64,000 nt of DNA, from NCBI RefSeq assembly GCF_916618955.1, contig NZ_OU745390.1, forward strand, positions 2,542,001 through 2,606,000. The letters run 5' to 3'. Below are positions 8,603 through 17,996 of the stretch, one piece after another (within the stretch, counting starts at the first letter, position 1; every line of letters starts with the position of its first letter). The DNA is from Pseudomonas sp. Marseille-Q3773 (GTDB lineage Bacteria; Pseudomonadota; Gammaproteobacteria; Pseudomonadales; Pseudomonadaceae). Below the pieces are notes generated by a model. That model was not told the DNA's origin. It did not search any database and saw nothing but the letters and a program-made list of their open reading frames with translations. The position numbers were made by a program, and so were the translations under genes.

Positions 8603-8668
8603 CTAGCCATACGTGAGGGGTGTAAAGCCGAGGGCGTGGGCGATGAATAACCGTTGCGGCATGGCCAT
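8603..8668 (-). pseudogene. decayed 5' end of a duplicate alpha/beta hydrolase gene
   Basis: On the minus strand codons from 8668 read MAMPQRLFIAHALGFTPLTYG then TAG. This aligns with the first residues of the intact hydrolase encoded at 9652-8864 (MSQQIFFAHANGFPSATYG): both share the pattern Q..F.AHA.GF...TYG, and the codons also match closely (GCC CAC/T GCC, GGC TTT, ACG TAT GGC). Nothing hydrolase-like follows, so this is probably the remnant of a tandem copy, or of recombination between the two neighbouring hydrolase genes. Confidence 0.6.
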
Positions 8669-8734
8669 AGCCAAGGAAAAACAAAGGCTAATTGTGCGTA
8701 CTGCAAAGTCAGCGGGCAATGGCTGGAATATCAC

Positions 8735-8761
8735 AAAACGCCCGGTGCATGGCACCGGGCG
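8735..8761 (-). terminator. intrinsic terminator after the second alpha/beta hydrolase
   Basis: A perfect 10-bp stem CGCCCGGTGC/GCACCGGGCG (8739-8748 and 8752-8761) with a 3-base loop. Read on the minus strand it is followed by TTTTGT. It lies about 100 bases after the stop at 8864. The rest of 8563-8863 holds only the hydrolase fragment and no other gene I can support. Confidence 0.75.
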
Positions 8762-8863
8762 CTTATCTTTCGGAGTGAGTGGTGCACGCAAACCCGCTAC
8801 AGGCTGGCCGTTGCATGGACGGGGACCATTTAGACAGATGTTTGCCACTGGAACTGCAGGCGC

Positions 8864-9652
8864 TCATGCCTGGCTCCAGCGGTCGCACAGCCCTTTGATC
8901 AGACTGGCCGTGTCGGTCGGCCGCTCCAGCGGGAACATGTGCCCGCCCGGCACACTGTGGTATTCGCCGCGAGGCATGCCGCGCACCGCGAGTGCATGGT
9001 GCCGGCGGATGACGTTGCTGCGCTGGCCACGCACCATCGCCAGCGGCACCTGCAACTGGCGCGCCGGCGCCGGGCTGGCGTGCGGGATGCTGCGGTAGAT
9101 GCTGATCTCGGTGGCCGGGTCGAAGCGCAGGCGCAACCCCTCCTCGCCTGTTTGCAATCCATGTTCCAGGTAAGCCTCCAGGCAATCCGGGTCGAAGTGG
9201 CGGAACAGCGACTTGCTGGCAAAATAGGCGCGCGCGCTGTCACGATCGGCGAAGGCTTCGCGCCGGCCGATGGTGCGGCCTGCCGGGGTTATGCGGTCTA
9301 TGAAGCCAAAGCGCTTGGCAGTACGCAGCAGCCACTGGTCGGCGCGGGTCAGTACCGGTGAGTCGAGCATGACCACGCCGCGGTAGTACTCAGGGCATCG
9401 CAATGCCGCATGCAAGTGCAAAACCCCGCCGAGGGAGTGCCCGACACCCCAGACGGGCTGGCCCTGCCGCGCCAGGTGGTGCAACAGTTCGTCGACCAGG
9501 TTCTGCCAGTTTTCGTTCACCGGGAAGCGTGGGTCGTGGGCATGCTGGGGCAGATGATGTACCTGGTAGTCCGGCGCCAGGGCCGCGAACAGCTTGCCAT
9601 ACGTGGCCGACGGAAAGCCGTTGGCATGGGCGAAGAAAATCTGCTGCGACAT
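8864..9652 (-). CDS. alpha/beta hydrolase
   Basis: A 262-residue alpha/beta-hydrolase-fold protein, cytoplasmic, with no signal peptide. Features in order: FFAHANGFPSATYG (oxyanion region, residues about 5-18), HDPRFPVNENW (a lid loop), the nucleophile elbow GVGHSLGG (Ser about residue 74), MVRGQRSNV with the acid region after it, and a late PGGHMFPLE carrying the catalytic His. It resembles the esterase/lipase-like hydrolases that sit next to a second hydrolase in Pseudomonas genomes. The substrate is unknown. It is a divergent relative of the 7684-8562 protein and the parent-like copy of the fragment at 8603-8668. Confidence 0.85.
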   Translation of the reverse strand: MSQQIFFAHANGFPSATYGKLFAALAPDYQVHHLPQHAHDPRFPVNENWQNLVDELLHHLARQGQPVWGVGHSLGGVLHLHAALRCPEYYRGVVMLDSPVLTRADQWLLRTAKRFGFIDRITPAGRTIGRREAFADRDSARAYFASKSLFRHFDPDCLEAYLEHGLQTGEEGLRLRFDPATEISIYRSIPHASPAPARQLQVPLAMVRGQRSNVIRRHHALAVRGMPRGEYHSVPGGHMFPLERPTDTASLIKGLCDRWSQA

Positions 9653-9746
9653 GGCGACGGGTCCAGGCCAAGGGATGATGGCCTATTGTCGGCACTCGCT
9701 CGATAATCGGCAACGTCTGTAAAGGTCATCGCCAAGGGCGATCAGG

Positions 9747-10133
9747 TCACGCCAAGCTGTCGAAGCTGGCCAGCGAACGGCGCAGGCAGGCCTGCATATA
9801 GGCCAGTTGACCTTGCAGCGCCTCACACGCCAAGCGCTTGTCCTGATAGCTCAGCTCCAGGCGGCGCAGTGCCAGGCAACTGCTTTGCAGCAAATGCGCC
9901 ACGCGCACGCAGGCGTCCTGCAGCTTGCGCAGGTCTTCCGCGCCTTGCTGGCTGAGCCCAGTCACCTGGGCGCCCTCGCCACACACCTTGCTCAGCAGGT
10001 GGTAAAGCTTGGCGTCAGCAGCTTCACGCAGAAGGCTGTACTGGGCAAAGTCCAGCATCGTGTCGTCAAGCACCTTGTCGACCGTGCCTTGCAAGTCCAA
10101 GGAACTCACAAGCTCCAACCGCCGCCCATCCAT
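9747..10133 (-). CDS. uncharacterised helical protein, 128 residues
   Basis: I do not recognise this family. The protein starts MDGRRLELVSSLDL and is almost entirely predicted helix with heptad-like leucine spacing (LLQSSCLALRRLELSYQDKRLACEALQGQ), so a coiled-coil or four-helix bundle is likely. It has no signal peptide, membrane segment or catalytic motif. It sits alone between the second hydrolase and sixA on the same strand with gaps of about 95 bases on both sides. GC and codon use match the core genes, so it is probably a genuine, genus-restricted gene. Confidence 0.6.
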   Translation of the reverse strand: MDGRRLELVSSLDLQGTVDKVLDDTMLDFAQYSLLREAADAKLYHLLSKVCGEGAQVTGLSQQGAEDLRKLQDACVRVAHLLQSSCLALRRLELSYQDKRLACEALQGQLAYMQACLRRSLASFDSLA

Positions 10134-10232
10134 GCTTTGCTTCCCTGGTTGACCAAACGCTTGTCATCTTCATGTAACGTAGCAACCCGGGGATCAGCCC
10201 GACAACTGACAAAAATGCCAGTTGCCACGCAT

Positions 10233-10691
10233 TCAAGGGCCGTGATGAAGGGCCAGCAAAGTCATCAGGCCCGCCAGCGGCCAGTCCCCCTGCAGTTGCG
10301 CCAGGCTGGCAGTGCTCAAGGCCGCGGGCTGTTGGCCGTGGCCGTGCTGCAGCATGCCCACCAGCGCCCCCACCAGTGGTTGGTGACTGACCAGCAGCAC
10401 ATGCTCCAGCCCCAACCGTTCGATCTCACCGATAACCTGCTGCACATTGCTTTCGGGCGTGAGCCAGGGCACGGTGCGCACCGGCTGGGTGAAGCCCAGG
10501 GTGTCATGCACCAGCGCGGCGGTTTGCTGAGCCCGTACGTACGGGCTGGCAATGATCGCTTGCAGCGGCTGACCAAGCAGGTGCGCCGCACTGTGCAGCA
10601 CCTGCTCGCGACCATGGGCAGTCAGGCGCCGCTCAGCGTCGGTATTGGCCCGCGGCTCTGCCTCGCCGTGGCGCAGCACCCACAACTTCAC
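10233..10691 (-). CDS. sixA: phosphohistidine phosphatase SixA
   Basis: A 152-residue protein of the histidine phosphatase (RHG) superfamily. SixA removes phosphate from histidine on phosphotransfer domains or PTS proteins. I chose the GTG at 10691, because the reading frame then opens directly with KLWVLRHGEAEP (catalytic RHG at residues 7-9) and the GTG overlaps the TGA of the DUF4389 gene (GTGA). The longer frame adds an Arg/Ala-rich tail that is only the antisense of its neighbour. The second catalytic His is in LLVSHQPLVG. It is the last gene of gpsA-DUF4389-sixA. It could act on the nearby hybrid kinase relay, but that is conjecture. Confidence 0.85.
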   Translation of the reverse strand: MKLWVLRHGEAEPRANTDAERRLTAHGREQVLHSAAHLLGQPLQAIIASPYVRAQQTAALVHDTLGFTQPVRTVPWLTPESNVQQVIGEIERLGLEHVLLVSHQPLVGALVGMLQHGHGQQPAALSTASLAQLQGDWPLAGLMTLLALHHGP

Positions 10692-11035
10692 AGCTTGGGC
10701 TCTTCGTCGCGCACCGGGTGCGGCGCTGGGCCTACTGCATGCGGTGCCTCGCCTTCTGGCGCACGCGGGGCAGGCCAGTCGGCGAAGGGCCATGGCTTGC
10801 TGTCGGTGTGGAAGGTACCGAAGCGGCCGATCTGGGCCAGGTACTGGCTCAGGCTATCGCCGAAGTTCATCAGGCTGGCGCTGGGTGCGCCGTAGATCAG
10901 GCGGTAGATGAGCTGCACCAGCACCAGGCCGCCTAGCAGCAGTTCGGCCAGTTGCCACACCACCAGGAATACCAGCATCCATAGCACCCGCAGGATGATC
11001 GACTCACGCTGGGCATGCTCAGGGGTATCGTTCAT
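10688..11035 (-). CDS. DUF4389 membrane protein
   Basis: A 115-residue protein with two adjacent hydrophobic segments (ILRVLWMLVFLVVWQLAEL and LLGGLVLVQLIYRLIYG, about residues 14-48), followed by a cytoplasmic-looking tail (Pro/Glu-rich, HAVGPAPHPVRDEEPKL). This matches the DUF4389 family of small inner-membrane proteins of unknown function. It lies 24 bases after gpsA and overlaps sixA by four bases, so the three genes form an operon. The role is unknown. Confidence 0.75.
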   Translation of the reverse strand: MNDTPEHAQRESIILRVLWMLVFLVVWQLAELLLGGLVLVQLIYRLIYGAPSASLMNFGDSLSQYLAQIGRFGTFHTDSKPWPFADWPAPRAPEGEAPHAVGPAPHPVRDEEPKL

Positions 11036-11059
11036 GTATCGCTCCTTGCTCTGTTCGGC

Positions 11060-12085
11060 TCAGTTGAAACCACTGATGGAAATGAAGTCGACGTCGGTCT
11101 TGGGCTCGGCGCGCATCAGGTGCTCGATGACCTGGTTCAGGGTGCGCCCTTCGAACAGGATCGCATGCAGGCCGGCCACCAGCGGCATGTAAACCTGCAC
11201 TTCCTGGGCCTTGGCCTTGAGGACCTTGAGGGTGTTGACCCCTTCGGCCACTTCGCCCAGGCGGCTGACTGCCTCTTCCAGAGTCAGGCCCTGGCCCAGG
11301 GCGTGGCCGACCTGATAGTTGCGGCTCTTGGGCGAGGAGCAGGTGACGATCAGGTCACCGACACCGGCCAGGCCGAGGAAGGTCATGGGGTTGGCCCCCT
11401 GGCTGACGGCAAAGCGGGTCATTTCGGCCAGCGCACGGGTGATCAACATGCTCTTGGTGTTCTCGCCCATGCCCAGCGCCACTGCCATGCCGGCGATGAT
11501 GGCGTAGACGTTCTTCAGCGCGCCGCCCAGTTCGACGCCGAAGCGGTCACTGCTGGCGTAGACCCGGAAGGTACGCCCGTGCAGCACGGCCTGCACCTGC
11601 TGGCAGAGTTTTTCGTCTTCGCTGGCGACCACCGTGGCGGTCAGCGCGTGCTCGGCGATCTCGCGAGCCAGGTTGGGCCCGGACAGGACCCCGATGCGGG
11701 CTTCGGGGGCAATTTCTTCGAGGATCTGGCTCATCAGCTTGAAGCTTTGCGCTTCGATGCCCTTGGTCAGGCTGACCAGGCCCTTGCCGCGCAGCAGCTC
11801 GGCGTGGGGCGCCAGCACGCTGCGCAGGGCACTCGACGGCAGGGCGACGAAGATCAGGTCGCTGGCCTGCAAGGTCGCCAGCAGGTCGTTGACCGGCTCG
11901 ACGCCATCGTGCAGGCGAATACCCTTGAGGTAGCGCGGGTTCTCGCGATTGACGCGCATGGCTTCGGCCTGCTCGGGGTCACGCATCCATTGGCGCACTG
12001 GCACGCCATTTTCGGCCAGCAGGTTCGCCACGGCGGTGCCGAAGCTGCCGCCTCCCAGAACCGCAACAGGTTGCTGTTCAGTCAT
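11060..12085 (-). CDS. gpsA: glycerol-3-phosphate dehydrogenase [NAD(P)+]
   Basis: A 341-residue enzyme that reduces dihydroxyacetone phosphate to sn-glycerol 3-phosphate, the backbone donor for phospholipids, in the cytoplasm. Evidence: the NAD(P)-binding GGGSFG at residues 11-16; SLTKGIE; the catalytic-lysine segment GALKNVYAI; and [13 protein letters not shown] near the substrate site. The length is normal for the family. I use MTEQQPV (ATG 12085) rather than the ATG two codons upstream, as the conserved start; the difference is trivial. It is the first gene of the operon with DUF4389 and sixA. Confidence 0.96.
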   Translation of the reverse strand: MTEQQPVAVLGGGSFGTAVANLLAENGVPVRQWMRDPEQAEAMRVNRENPRYLKGIRLHDGVEPVNDLLATLQASDLIFVALPSSALRSVLAPHAELLRGKGLVSLTKGIEAQSFKLMSQILEEIAPEARIGVLSGPNLAREIAEHALTATVVASEDEKLCQQVQAVLHGRTFRVYASSDRFGVELGGALKNVYAIIAGMAVALGMGENTKSMLITRALAEMTRFAVSQGANPMTFLGLAGVGDLIVTCSSPKSRNYQVGHALGQGLTLEEAVSRLGEVAEGVNTLKVLKAKAQEVQVYMPLVAGLHAILFEGRTLNQVIEHLMRAEPKTDVDFISISGFN

Positions 12086-12296
12086 AATCAATCCGTTAGA
12101 GCCATTAAGTTAAGTGGCGACCTGAACATTATACGGGTCGTCTGCTACAGAACCAGTGGTGGGGTTTTTCGGGTTCGCCTTGGGTTATTTGGCGCTCGAT
12201 CGCATAGGCGCTGAAACCTTCAAGACATGCCCCCCGCCCCAACCACCTTCCCAAGCCCCCCACAGCCCACTGGCAAAACCCGCCGGGTCAGTTACC

Positions 12297-14444
12297 ATGC
12301 CTGTTTCAATCCTGAAACAAGGCAGCTTTGTGTTCCCTGGCACGCCCCCGTATCCGCGCCTGCTCCTGCTGACTGCCCTGCTCGGTGGCCCGGCCGTGGC
12401 CGACGATCTGTTCATCGACAACACCGACCTGCCACAGGTGCTGACCGCCACACGCCTGAAACAATCCCCCGCGGCAGTGCCGGGCAGCATGACCGTGCTC
12501 GACAGCGAGCTGATCCGCGCCAGCGGCGCCCGCGACATCCCCGAGCTGCTGCGCCTGGTGCCGGGCATGATGATCGGCTACGGCGCCGGCAACCAGCCGA
12601 CGGTCAACTACCACGGCAGCAACGTCAATGACGCCCGGCGCATGCAGGTACTGATCGACGGCCGCTCGGTGTACCGCGCAGGCCTGGCCACGGTGGACTG
12701 GAGCGATATCCCGCTGGCCATGGAAGACATCGAGCGCATCGAGGTGTTTCGCGGCCCCAACACGGTCAGCTATGGCGCCAATGCGCTGATGGCGGTGGTC
12801 AACATCCTCACCCGCAACCCCGCCGACAGCCATGGCACGCGGCTGAAGACCACTCGCGGCGAGGACGGCATCAACGACTTCTACGCCAGCCACGGCTTCG
12901 GCTGGGACGGTGGCGACATGCGCCTGTCGCTGTCCGGCCAGCAGGACGACGGTTTCGATGAAAACCAGTTTGGCCAGGACTACCGTGACAGCCGCCGGCT
13001 GACCCGCTTCAACCTCAATGCCAGCCACAGCCTGGCACACGACCAGACTCTGGAATGGCAACTGGCAGCGAAGGAAGGCAGCAACCAGCGGCCATACACC
13101 TACCAGCCGGTGTTCAAGAAATACGAGGCGGGCAACGACGCCGACGTCAATGCCAAGGACTACGCTGGCTCGGTACGCTGGACCAAAGACTTCAGCTCCG
13201 AGCACAGCCTGTATGTCCAGGGCTCGGCCCAGCACTTCGACCGTCAGCAGGTCTGGCGGGCCTGCGACGCCTTGCAGTCGTTCAGCCCGGAATTGACCCA
13301 GCTCTGGCAGATCAACCCTGACTTCGCCGAAAAAGTGGCACGCGGCATTGCTACCGGTGCGCCACTTTCGACCGACGACCCGGTCATGAAAGGGCTGCTG
13401 GAGAAGGTTCAGCAGCAATGGGCGAACGGTGGCAACCAGCAGGTCTGCGGCGATGTCGACCAGAGCACGCGGGAAACCCGCTACGACCTGGAAATCCAGG
13501 ACACCCTGAGCCTGACCGACAGCCTGCGCCTGCTCAGCGGCATGAATTACCGCTACGATCGTGCCGACTCGCAGACCTACTTCAATGGCAGCATCGACGA
13601 CCAGACCTGGCGCCTGTTCGGCCAGTTGGAGTGGCGCGCCGACGAGCACTGGATCCTGCAGGGCGGCACCATGTTCGAAGACTCGCGCCTGTCGGGCAGC
13701 TCGCTGACGCCGCGGGTGGCGGTCAACTACCTGATCAACCCGCGCCATGGCTTGCGCGCGGTGTATTCCGAGGCCGTGCGTTCGCCCGACATGTTCGAGA
13801 ACAACGTCAACTGGAGCTACACGGTCAAGAACCTCAGCCCCAATGCGTTCGGCCTGCAAAACGGCGAGTACTTCGTCAAGACCCGTGGCCCGGGCGACCT
13901 CGAGCAGGAGCGCATGCGCTCGCGCGAGGTAGGCTACAACGGTTACTTCAGCGACATCGGCCTGAGCATGGATGTGAAGCTGTTCTACGACGAGATCACC
14001 GGAATGATCAGCGAGCCCCTGAAGAACAACCAGTTCATCGCCAGCAACGCCAACAAGGCCCGCTTCAGCGGTAGCGAGGCACAACTGGACTGGCGCCTGA
14101 CCCTGCGCGACCGCCTGCGCCTGACCTATGCCTACGTGGATGCGTGGGCCAGCAACCCCGACGACCGCCGCCTCAGCGCCCGCAACAGCGGTTCGGCCGG
14201 GTGGATGCGCGAATGGGGCGATGGCTGGTCTAGCGCGCTGTTCTACTATGGCGACGATGCGCTCAACCAGTACCGTTATGAACGCCTCGACCTGCGCCTG
14301 GCCAAACGCTTCCGGGTGCGCGGCAGTACCCTTGAACTGGCGGCGCTGTGGCAACAGCGCCTGGACGATGAGCCGACCACGGCGATCCAGAACCGCTACG
14401 ACAGCCGCCACCGCCTGAGCGTCAGCGCGGAGCTGGAGTTCTGA
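12297..14444 (+). CDS. TonB-dependent outer-membrane receptor
   Basis: A 715-residue receptor. The start at 12297 was chosen because the signal peptide follows it (LLLLTALLGGPAVA, cleavage before DDLF, about residue 38); the open frame reaches further back without signal features. The plug domain is clear: LPQVLTATRLKQSPAAVPGS near the mature N-terminus, then VLIDGRSVYR, IERIEVFRGPNTVSYGANA and MAVVNILTRNP. The remainder is the 22-strand barrel, ending in LSVSAELEF with a terminal Phe. No TonB box motif is obvious. The substrate is unknown; no Fur box or cobalamin riboswitch was seen upstream. The stop TGA overlaps the next gene's ATG, and the next product is a periplasmic-binding-like protein followed by a hybrid kinase, so a sensing role is plausible. 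Confidence 0.9.
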   Translation: MPVSILKQGSFVFPGTPPYPRLLLLTALLGGPAVADDLFIDNTDLPQVLTATRLKQSPAAVPGSMTVLDSELIRASGARDIPELLRLVPGMMIGYGAGNQPTVNYHGSNVNDARRMQVLIDGRSVYRAGLATVDWSDIPLAMEDIERIEVFRGPNTVSYGANALMAVVNILTRNPADSHGTRLKTTRGEDGINDFYASHGFGWDGGDMRLSLSGQQDDGFDENQFGQDYRDSRRLTRFNLNASHSLAHDQTLEWQLAAKEGSNQRPYTYQPVFKKYEAGNDADVNAKDYAGSVRWTKDFSSEHSLYVQGSAQHFDRQQVWRACDALQSFSPELTQLWQINPDFAEKVARGIATGAPLSTDDPVMKGLLEKVQQQWANGGNQQVCGDVDQSTRETRYDLEIQDTLSLTDSLRLLSGMNYRYDRADSQTYFNGSIDDQTWRLFGQLEWRADEHWILQGGTMFEDSRLSGSSLTPRVAVNYLINPRHGLRAVYSEAVRSPDMFENNVNWSYTVKNLSPNAFGLQNGEYFVKTRGPGDLEQERMRSREVGYNGYFSDIGLSMDVKLFYDEITGMISEPLKNNQFIASNANKARFSGSEAQLDWRLTLRDRLRLTYAYVDAWASNPDDRRLSARNSGSAGWMREWGDGWSSALFYYGDDALNQYRYERLDLRLAKRFRVRGSTLELAALWQQRLDDEPTTAIQNRYDSRHRLSVSAELEF

Positions 14445-15334
14445 TGGCCCTGTTGCTGCGCCTGTTGCTGCTGTGCCTGTGGCCGTTGGGGCCGCTGTCC
14501 GCCAGCGAAATCGTGCTGGTCGGCGCAGAGGACCAGCCCGGCATCCGCAGCTTCGTCGCGGCACTGGAAAGCCGTCGCCCGCACGATCATGTGCACTTCC
14601 AGACCACCGCCGACCTGCCACGCCCCGGCCTGCTCAAAAGCGACCTGCGCCTGATCCTGCTGGACAACGCCGCGCTGGAATGGCGCCTGGGTGAAAACAC
14701 CGGCCCGCCAGCCCTGGCCATGCGGGTCAGCCGAGTACAGGCTGCACAGCGCCTGGGAAAGTCGCTGCCAGCGTTCCTCACGTTGTTATGGAGCGACCCA
14801 CCGCTGGGCCGGCAACTGCGCCTGGCGCGCTACCTGCTGCCACAGGCCCAGCGCATTGGCGTGCTGTACGGCGAGCACAGCGGTTTCCTGCTCGAAGAGC
14901 TGCGCCTTGCCGCCCGCCCGCTGGGTCTGGAGATCATTGCCCAGGACTGGCCCGACCCGCGTGACAGCCGGCCGCTGCAGCACCTGCTGGCCAACAGCGA
15001 TGTGCTGCTGGGCCTGGATGACCCTGACCTGTACAACTCCAAGACCGCCAAGAACCTGCTGCTGAGCAGCTATGGCCGGCAGATGGCGCTGATCGGCCCG
15101 AACGCCGGGTTCGTCCGCGCCGGCGCCCTGGCCAGCACCTTCAGCGACCAGGACGACTGGCTGGCAGTACTCGACCAGTTGCTCGACCAGCCGCCAGCGC
15201 GCTGGCCGCGCAGCTTGTATCCGGCACGCTACGGCGTCAGCGGCAACCAGCAGGTGGCACGCGCCCTGGGCCTTGAACCGATCGATCCGAACGCCGCCGC
15301 CAAGGCCCTGGCCGAAGGAGAACCCACCCCATGA
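14444..15334 (+). CDS. periplasmic ABC-type substrate-binding-like protein
   Basis: A 296-residue exported protein with a signal peptide ([18 protein letters not shown], then SEI). The body is a two-lobed fold of the type seen in the ABC substrate-binding family PF04392 (YtrF/TrpX-like): [46 protein letters not shown], and [21 protein letters not shown] near the ligand cleft. No ABC permease or ATPase gene is nearby. It overlaps the receptor gene upstream by one base (TGATG) and the kinase gene downstream by four (ATGA), so the three are translationally coupled. It probably delivers a ligand signal to the kinase, rather than feeding a transporter. The fold assignment is from recognised sequence style, not a search. 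Confidence 0.75.
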   Translation: MALLLRLLLLCLWPLGPLSASEIVLVGAEDQPGIRSFVAALESRRPHDHVHFQTTADLPRPGLLKSDLRLILLDNAALEWRLGENTGPPALAMRVSRVQAAQRLGKSLPAFLTLLWSDPPLGRQLRLARYLLPQAQRIGVLYGEHSGFLLEELRLAARPLGLEIIAQDWPDPRDSRPLQHLLANSDVLLGLDDPDLYNSKTAKNLLLSSYGRQMALIGPNAGFVRAGALASTFSDQDDWLAVLDQLLDQPPARWPRSLYPARYGVSGNQQVARALGLEPIDPNAAAKALAEGEPTP

Positions 15335-17262
15335 GCAAGCGCCTGAGCTGGGACATCCACACCCGCACCCAGATCATCAGCCTCGGCCCTGCCCTGTTGC
15401 TGACCCTGCTGCTGATCAGCTTCTTTACCTTCGTCCGCATCCAGGACCTGCGCCAGGAGCTGAACCACACCGGGCAACTGATCGCCAACCAGTTGGCGCC
15501 GGCCTCGGAGTACGGGGTGATCTCCGGCAACAACGAGGTGCTCGAGGGCCTGATGCGCGCCACCCTGAGCATTCCCCACGTGCGCTTCCTCGAAGTGCAG
15601 GACAGCCGCAACCACATTCTGGTGTACGTCGAGCAGTCCGACGAAAGCGCCAACCGCGCGCAGCGTGTCGAAGTGTTCCAGGCGCCCATCCGCCTGCAGC
15701 AGATCCGCCTGGACAGTGACTTCCTGCAACAGGGCAAGGCAACCGCCCCGGCCATCGGCGACGACTACCTCGGCCGGGTGATCGTCGGCATGTCCGATGA
15801 CGCCTTCAGCCAGCGCCAGCAGGAAATCGTGATCAAGGCCGGCATCCTCGCGCTGTTCGCCCTGTTGTTCACCTTCCTCCTGGCGCGCCGCCTGGCCCTC
15901 AGCCTGGCCAAGCCGATCAGCGACATGGGCCATGCGGTCAAGGCCATCCAGCAGGGCGAGTACGACAGGTTGTTGCCGGTGGTCGACGACAGCGAGCTGG
16001 GCCACCTGGCACGCCATATCAACAACCTGGCGCACGCCCTGGAGCAGGCCAGCGACGAGCAGAAACAGGCGATTGCCGAGCTGATCCAGGCCCGCGAGGA
16101 GGCCGAGCAGGCCAACCGCGCCAAGTCGGACTTCCTGGCAATGATGAGCCACGAGCTGCGCACCCCGATGAATGGCGTGCTGGGCATGCTGCAGCTGCTG
16201 GAAACCACACCGCTGAACACCGAACAGGCCGAGTACGCCGCGGTGGCCAGCGAGTCCACCGGGCACCTGCTCAAGGTCATCAATGACATCCTCGACTTCT
16301 CGCGCATCGAGCGTACCGCGCTGCAGCTGGAACACATCGACTTCAACCTCGGCGAGCTGATCACCAGCAGCGTCCTGTCGTTCCAGCACAGCGCCCAGCA
16401 ACGCGGCCTCGGCCTGCACCTGCAACTACCGGTCGGGATCGAGCACTTGCAGGTCAACGGCGACCCCACGCGCATCCGCCAGATCCTGCTGAACCTGGTC
16501 GGCAACGCACTGAAGTTCACCGAACGCGGGCAGGTGCAGGTCGAGGCGCACTGGCAGGTGCTCGACCGGCAACTGATCTGGCTCACCTGCAGCGTGCGTG
16601 ACACCGGCATCGGCATCGACAGCGAACGCCTGGAAATGATGTTCGTGGCCTTCCAGCAGGCCGACAGCTCGATTTCCCGCCGCTATGGCGGCACCGGGCT
16701 GGGGCTGTCGATCGCCCGCACCCTGGCCGAACGCATGGGTGGCAAGCTGCGCGGCGAAAGCCGTGAAGGCCTTGGCTCGACCTTTACCCTGGAAATGCCC
16801 TTGGCCCTGGCCGGCCCTGCCGCGGCCGCGCTGGCGCAGCCTGCCGATACACAACCCGCGGTTGGCGACCACGACCAGGTGCTGCTGGTGGAGGACAACC
16901 AGGTCAACCAGAGCGTCATCGCCGCCATGCTGCGCAGCCTGGGGCTGGCGGTATGCACCGCCGAGGACGGCCTGGAGGCGGTCGAGCGGGTCAGCCGGCA
17001 GCGCTTTGCCGCCGTACTGATGGACTGTCGCCTGCCGCACCTGGACGGCTATGAGGCCACCCGGCGCATCCGCCAGCTGCCCAACGGCGTCGCGCTACCG
17101 ATCATCGCCCTGACCGCCAACGCCTTGCAGGGCGACCGCGAGCGCTGCATGGCAGCCGGGATGGACGACTACCTGAGCAAACCCTTGCGCCGCACCGAAC
17201 TGCAGCAGGTACTGCAGCGCTGGCTGCCCGGTCGGACAACCGCGACTGGCGATAAATGCTAA
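15331..17262 (+). CDS. hybrid sensor histidine kinase (PA1611-like)
   Basis: A 643-residue inner-membrane kinase. Order: membrane helix at about 15-34, a periplasmic loop (about 35-168), membrane helix at about 169-187, HAMP (about 190-240), a coiled coil, HisKA with the phospho-acceptor His274 in [12 protein letters not shown], HATPase (N box [10 protein letters not shown] boxes GTGLGLSI), and a receiver ([11 protein letters not shown]; phospho-Asp in [12 protein letters not shown]; Lys in DDYLSKPL). It has no Hpt domain. In P. aeruginosa the kinase next to fabA-fabB is PA1611, which acts in the RetS/GacS/HptB network controlling biofilm and motility (from memory). Placement right before fabA supports orthology. 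The ATGA overlap with the binding-protein gene suggests a functional unit. Confidence 0.88.
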   Translation: MSKRLSWDIHTRTQIISLGPALLLTLLLISFFTFVRIQDLRQELNHTGQLIANQLAPASEYGVISGNNEVLEGLMRATLSIPHVRFLEVQDSRNHILVYVEQSDESANRAQRVEVFQAPIRLQQIRLDSDFLQQGKATAPAIGDDYLGRVIVGMSDDAFSQRQQEIVIKAGILALFALLFTFLLARRLALSLAKPISDMGHAVKAIQQGEYDRLLPVVDDSELGHLARHINNLAHALEQASDEQKQAIAELIQAREEAEQANRAKSDFLAMMSHELRTPMNGVLGMLQLLETTPLNTEQAEYAAVASESTGHLLKVINDILDFSRIERTALQLEHIDFNLGELITSSVLSFQHSAQQRGLGLHLQLPVGIEHLQVNGDPTRIRQILLNLVGNALKFTERGQVQVEAHWQVLDRQLIWLTCSVRDTGIGIDSERLEMMFVAFQQADSSISRRYGGTGLGLSIARTLAERMGGKLRGESREGLGSTFTLEMPLALAGPAAAALAQPADTQPAVGDHDQVLLVEDNQVNQSVIAAMLRSLGLAVCTAEDGLEAVERVSRQRFAAVLMDCRLPHLDGYEATRRIRQLPNGVALPIIALTANALQGDRERCMAAGMDDYLSKPLRRTELQQVLQRWLPGRTTATGDKC

Positions 17263-17469
17263 AGTGCGGCAGTCTTAAACACTGGACAGGACCTTCAACG
17301 GACCTGAAAATAGACGTTTCAGTGCACACCTGTACTTCTTTCACCAGGCGCACTGTGACTTTCACCACAACGCAATAGTCTACCTGTAGGCTGCCGCCCC
17401 GAAGCAGTTGGTTTTCGGGCCGGCCGGGAAGATTCATCCCCTGCCACAGGGGGTTATTGAGGAGCTCGC
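17263..17469 (+). promoter_or_regulatory. upstream region of fabA-fabB
   Basis: 207 bases between the kinase stop and the fabA ATG, with GAGGAG as ribosome site. It contains an imperfect inverted repeat, CAGTGCACACCTG (from about 17320) and CCAGGCGCACTG (about 17346-17357), placed where a fatty-acid-synthesis regulator could bind. I cannot assign -10 or -35 elements with confidence. Confidence 0.35.
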
Positions 17470-17985
17470 ATGACCAAACAACACGCCTTTACTCGGGAAG
17501 ACCTGCTGCGCTGCAGTCGCGGTGAGCTGTTCGGCCCAGGTAATGCGCAACTGCCCGCGCCGAACATGCTGATGGTCGATCGCATCACCCATATCAGCGA
17601 AGAAGGCGGCAAGTACGGCAAAGGTGAATTGGTCGCCGAGCTGGATATCACCCCGGACCTGTGGTTCTTCGCCTGCCACTTCGAAGGCGACCCGGTAATG
17701 CCGGGCTGCCTGGGCCTCGACGCCATGTGGCAGCTGGTCGGTTTCTTCCTCGGCTGGCAGGGCCTGCCGGGCCGCGGCCGCGCCCTGGGTTCGGGCGAGG
17801 TGAAGTTCTTTGGCCAGGTACTGCCGCAGGCCAGGAAGGTCACTTACAACATCCACATCAAGCGCGTCCTGAAGGGCAAGCTGAACATGGCCATCGCCGA
17901 TGGCTCGGTCAGCGTCGACGGCCGCGAGATCTACACTGCCGAAGGCCTGCGGGTCGGCGTGTTCACCTCCACTGACAATTTCTAA
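17470..17985 (+). CDS. fabA: 3-hydroxydecanoyl-ACP dehydratase/isomerase
   Basis: A 171-residue hot-dog-fold enzyme. It dehydrates 3-hydroxydecanoyl-ACP and isomerises the trans-2 to the cis-3 product, the branch point for unsaturated fatty acids. The catalytic His70 ([11 protein letters not shown]) and Asp84 ([12 protein letters not shown]) are in place at the family's usual positions. The length is typical. It is 11 bases upstream of fabB and clearly in the same operon. Position and sequence leave little doubt. Confidence 0.98.
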   Translation: MTKQHAFTREDLLRCSRGELFGPGNAQLPAPNMLMVDRITHISEEGGKYGKGELVAELDITPDLWFFACHFEGDPVMPGCLGLDAMWQLVGFFLGWQGLPGRGRALGSGEVKFFGQVLPQARKVTYNIHIKRVLKGKLNMAIADGSVSVDGREIYTAEGLRVGVFTSTDNF

Positions 17986-17996
17986 GGGTTATTCGC

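Noticed and set aside
10692..10793. Extended SixA N-terminus (Arg/Ala-rich)
   Set aside because: It overlaps the DUF4389 gene; family proteins begin near KLWVLRHG, and GTG 10691 overlaps the upstream stop as in coupled genes.
12086..12296. Fur box or cobalamin riboswitch in front of the TonB receptor
   Set aside because: Looked for both because of the receptor type; neither motif is visible in this stretch.
12306..14621. A minus-strand open frame of 771 codons opposite the TonB receptor
   Set aside because: It lies wholly across the receptor gene and the start of the next, and has Ala/Val/Gln-rich composition typical of antisense shadow frames.
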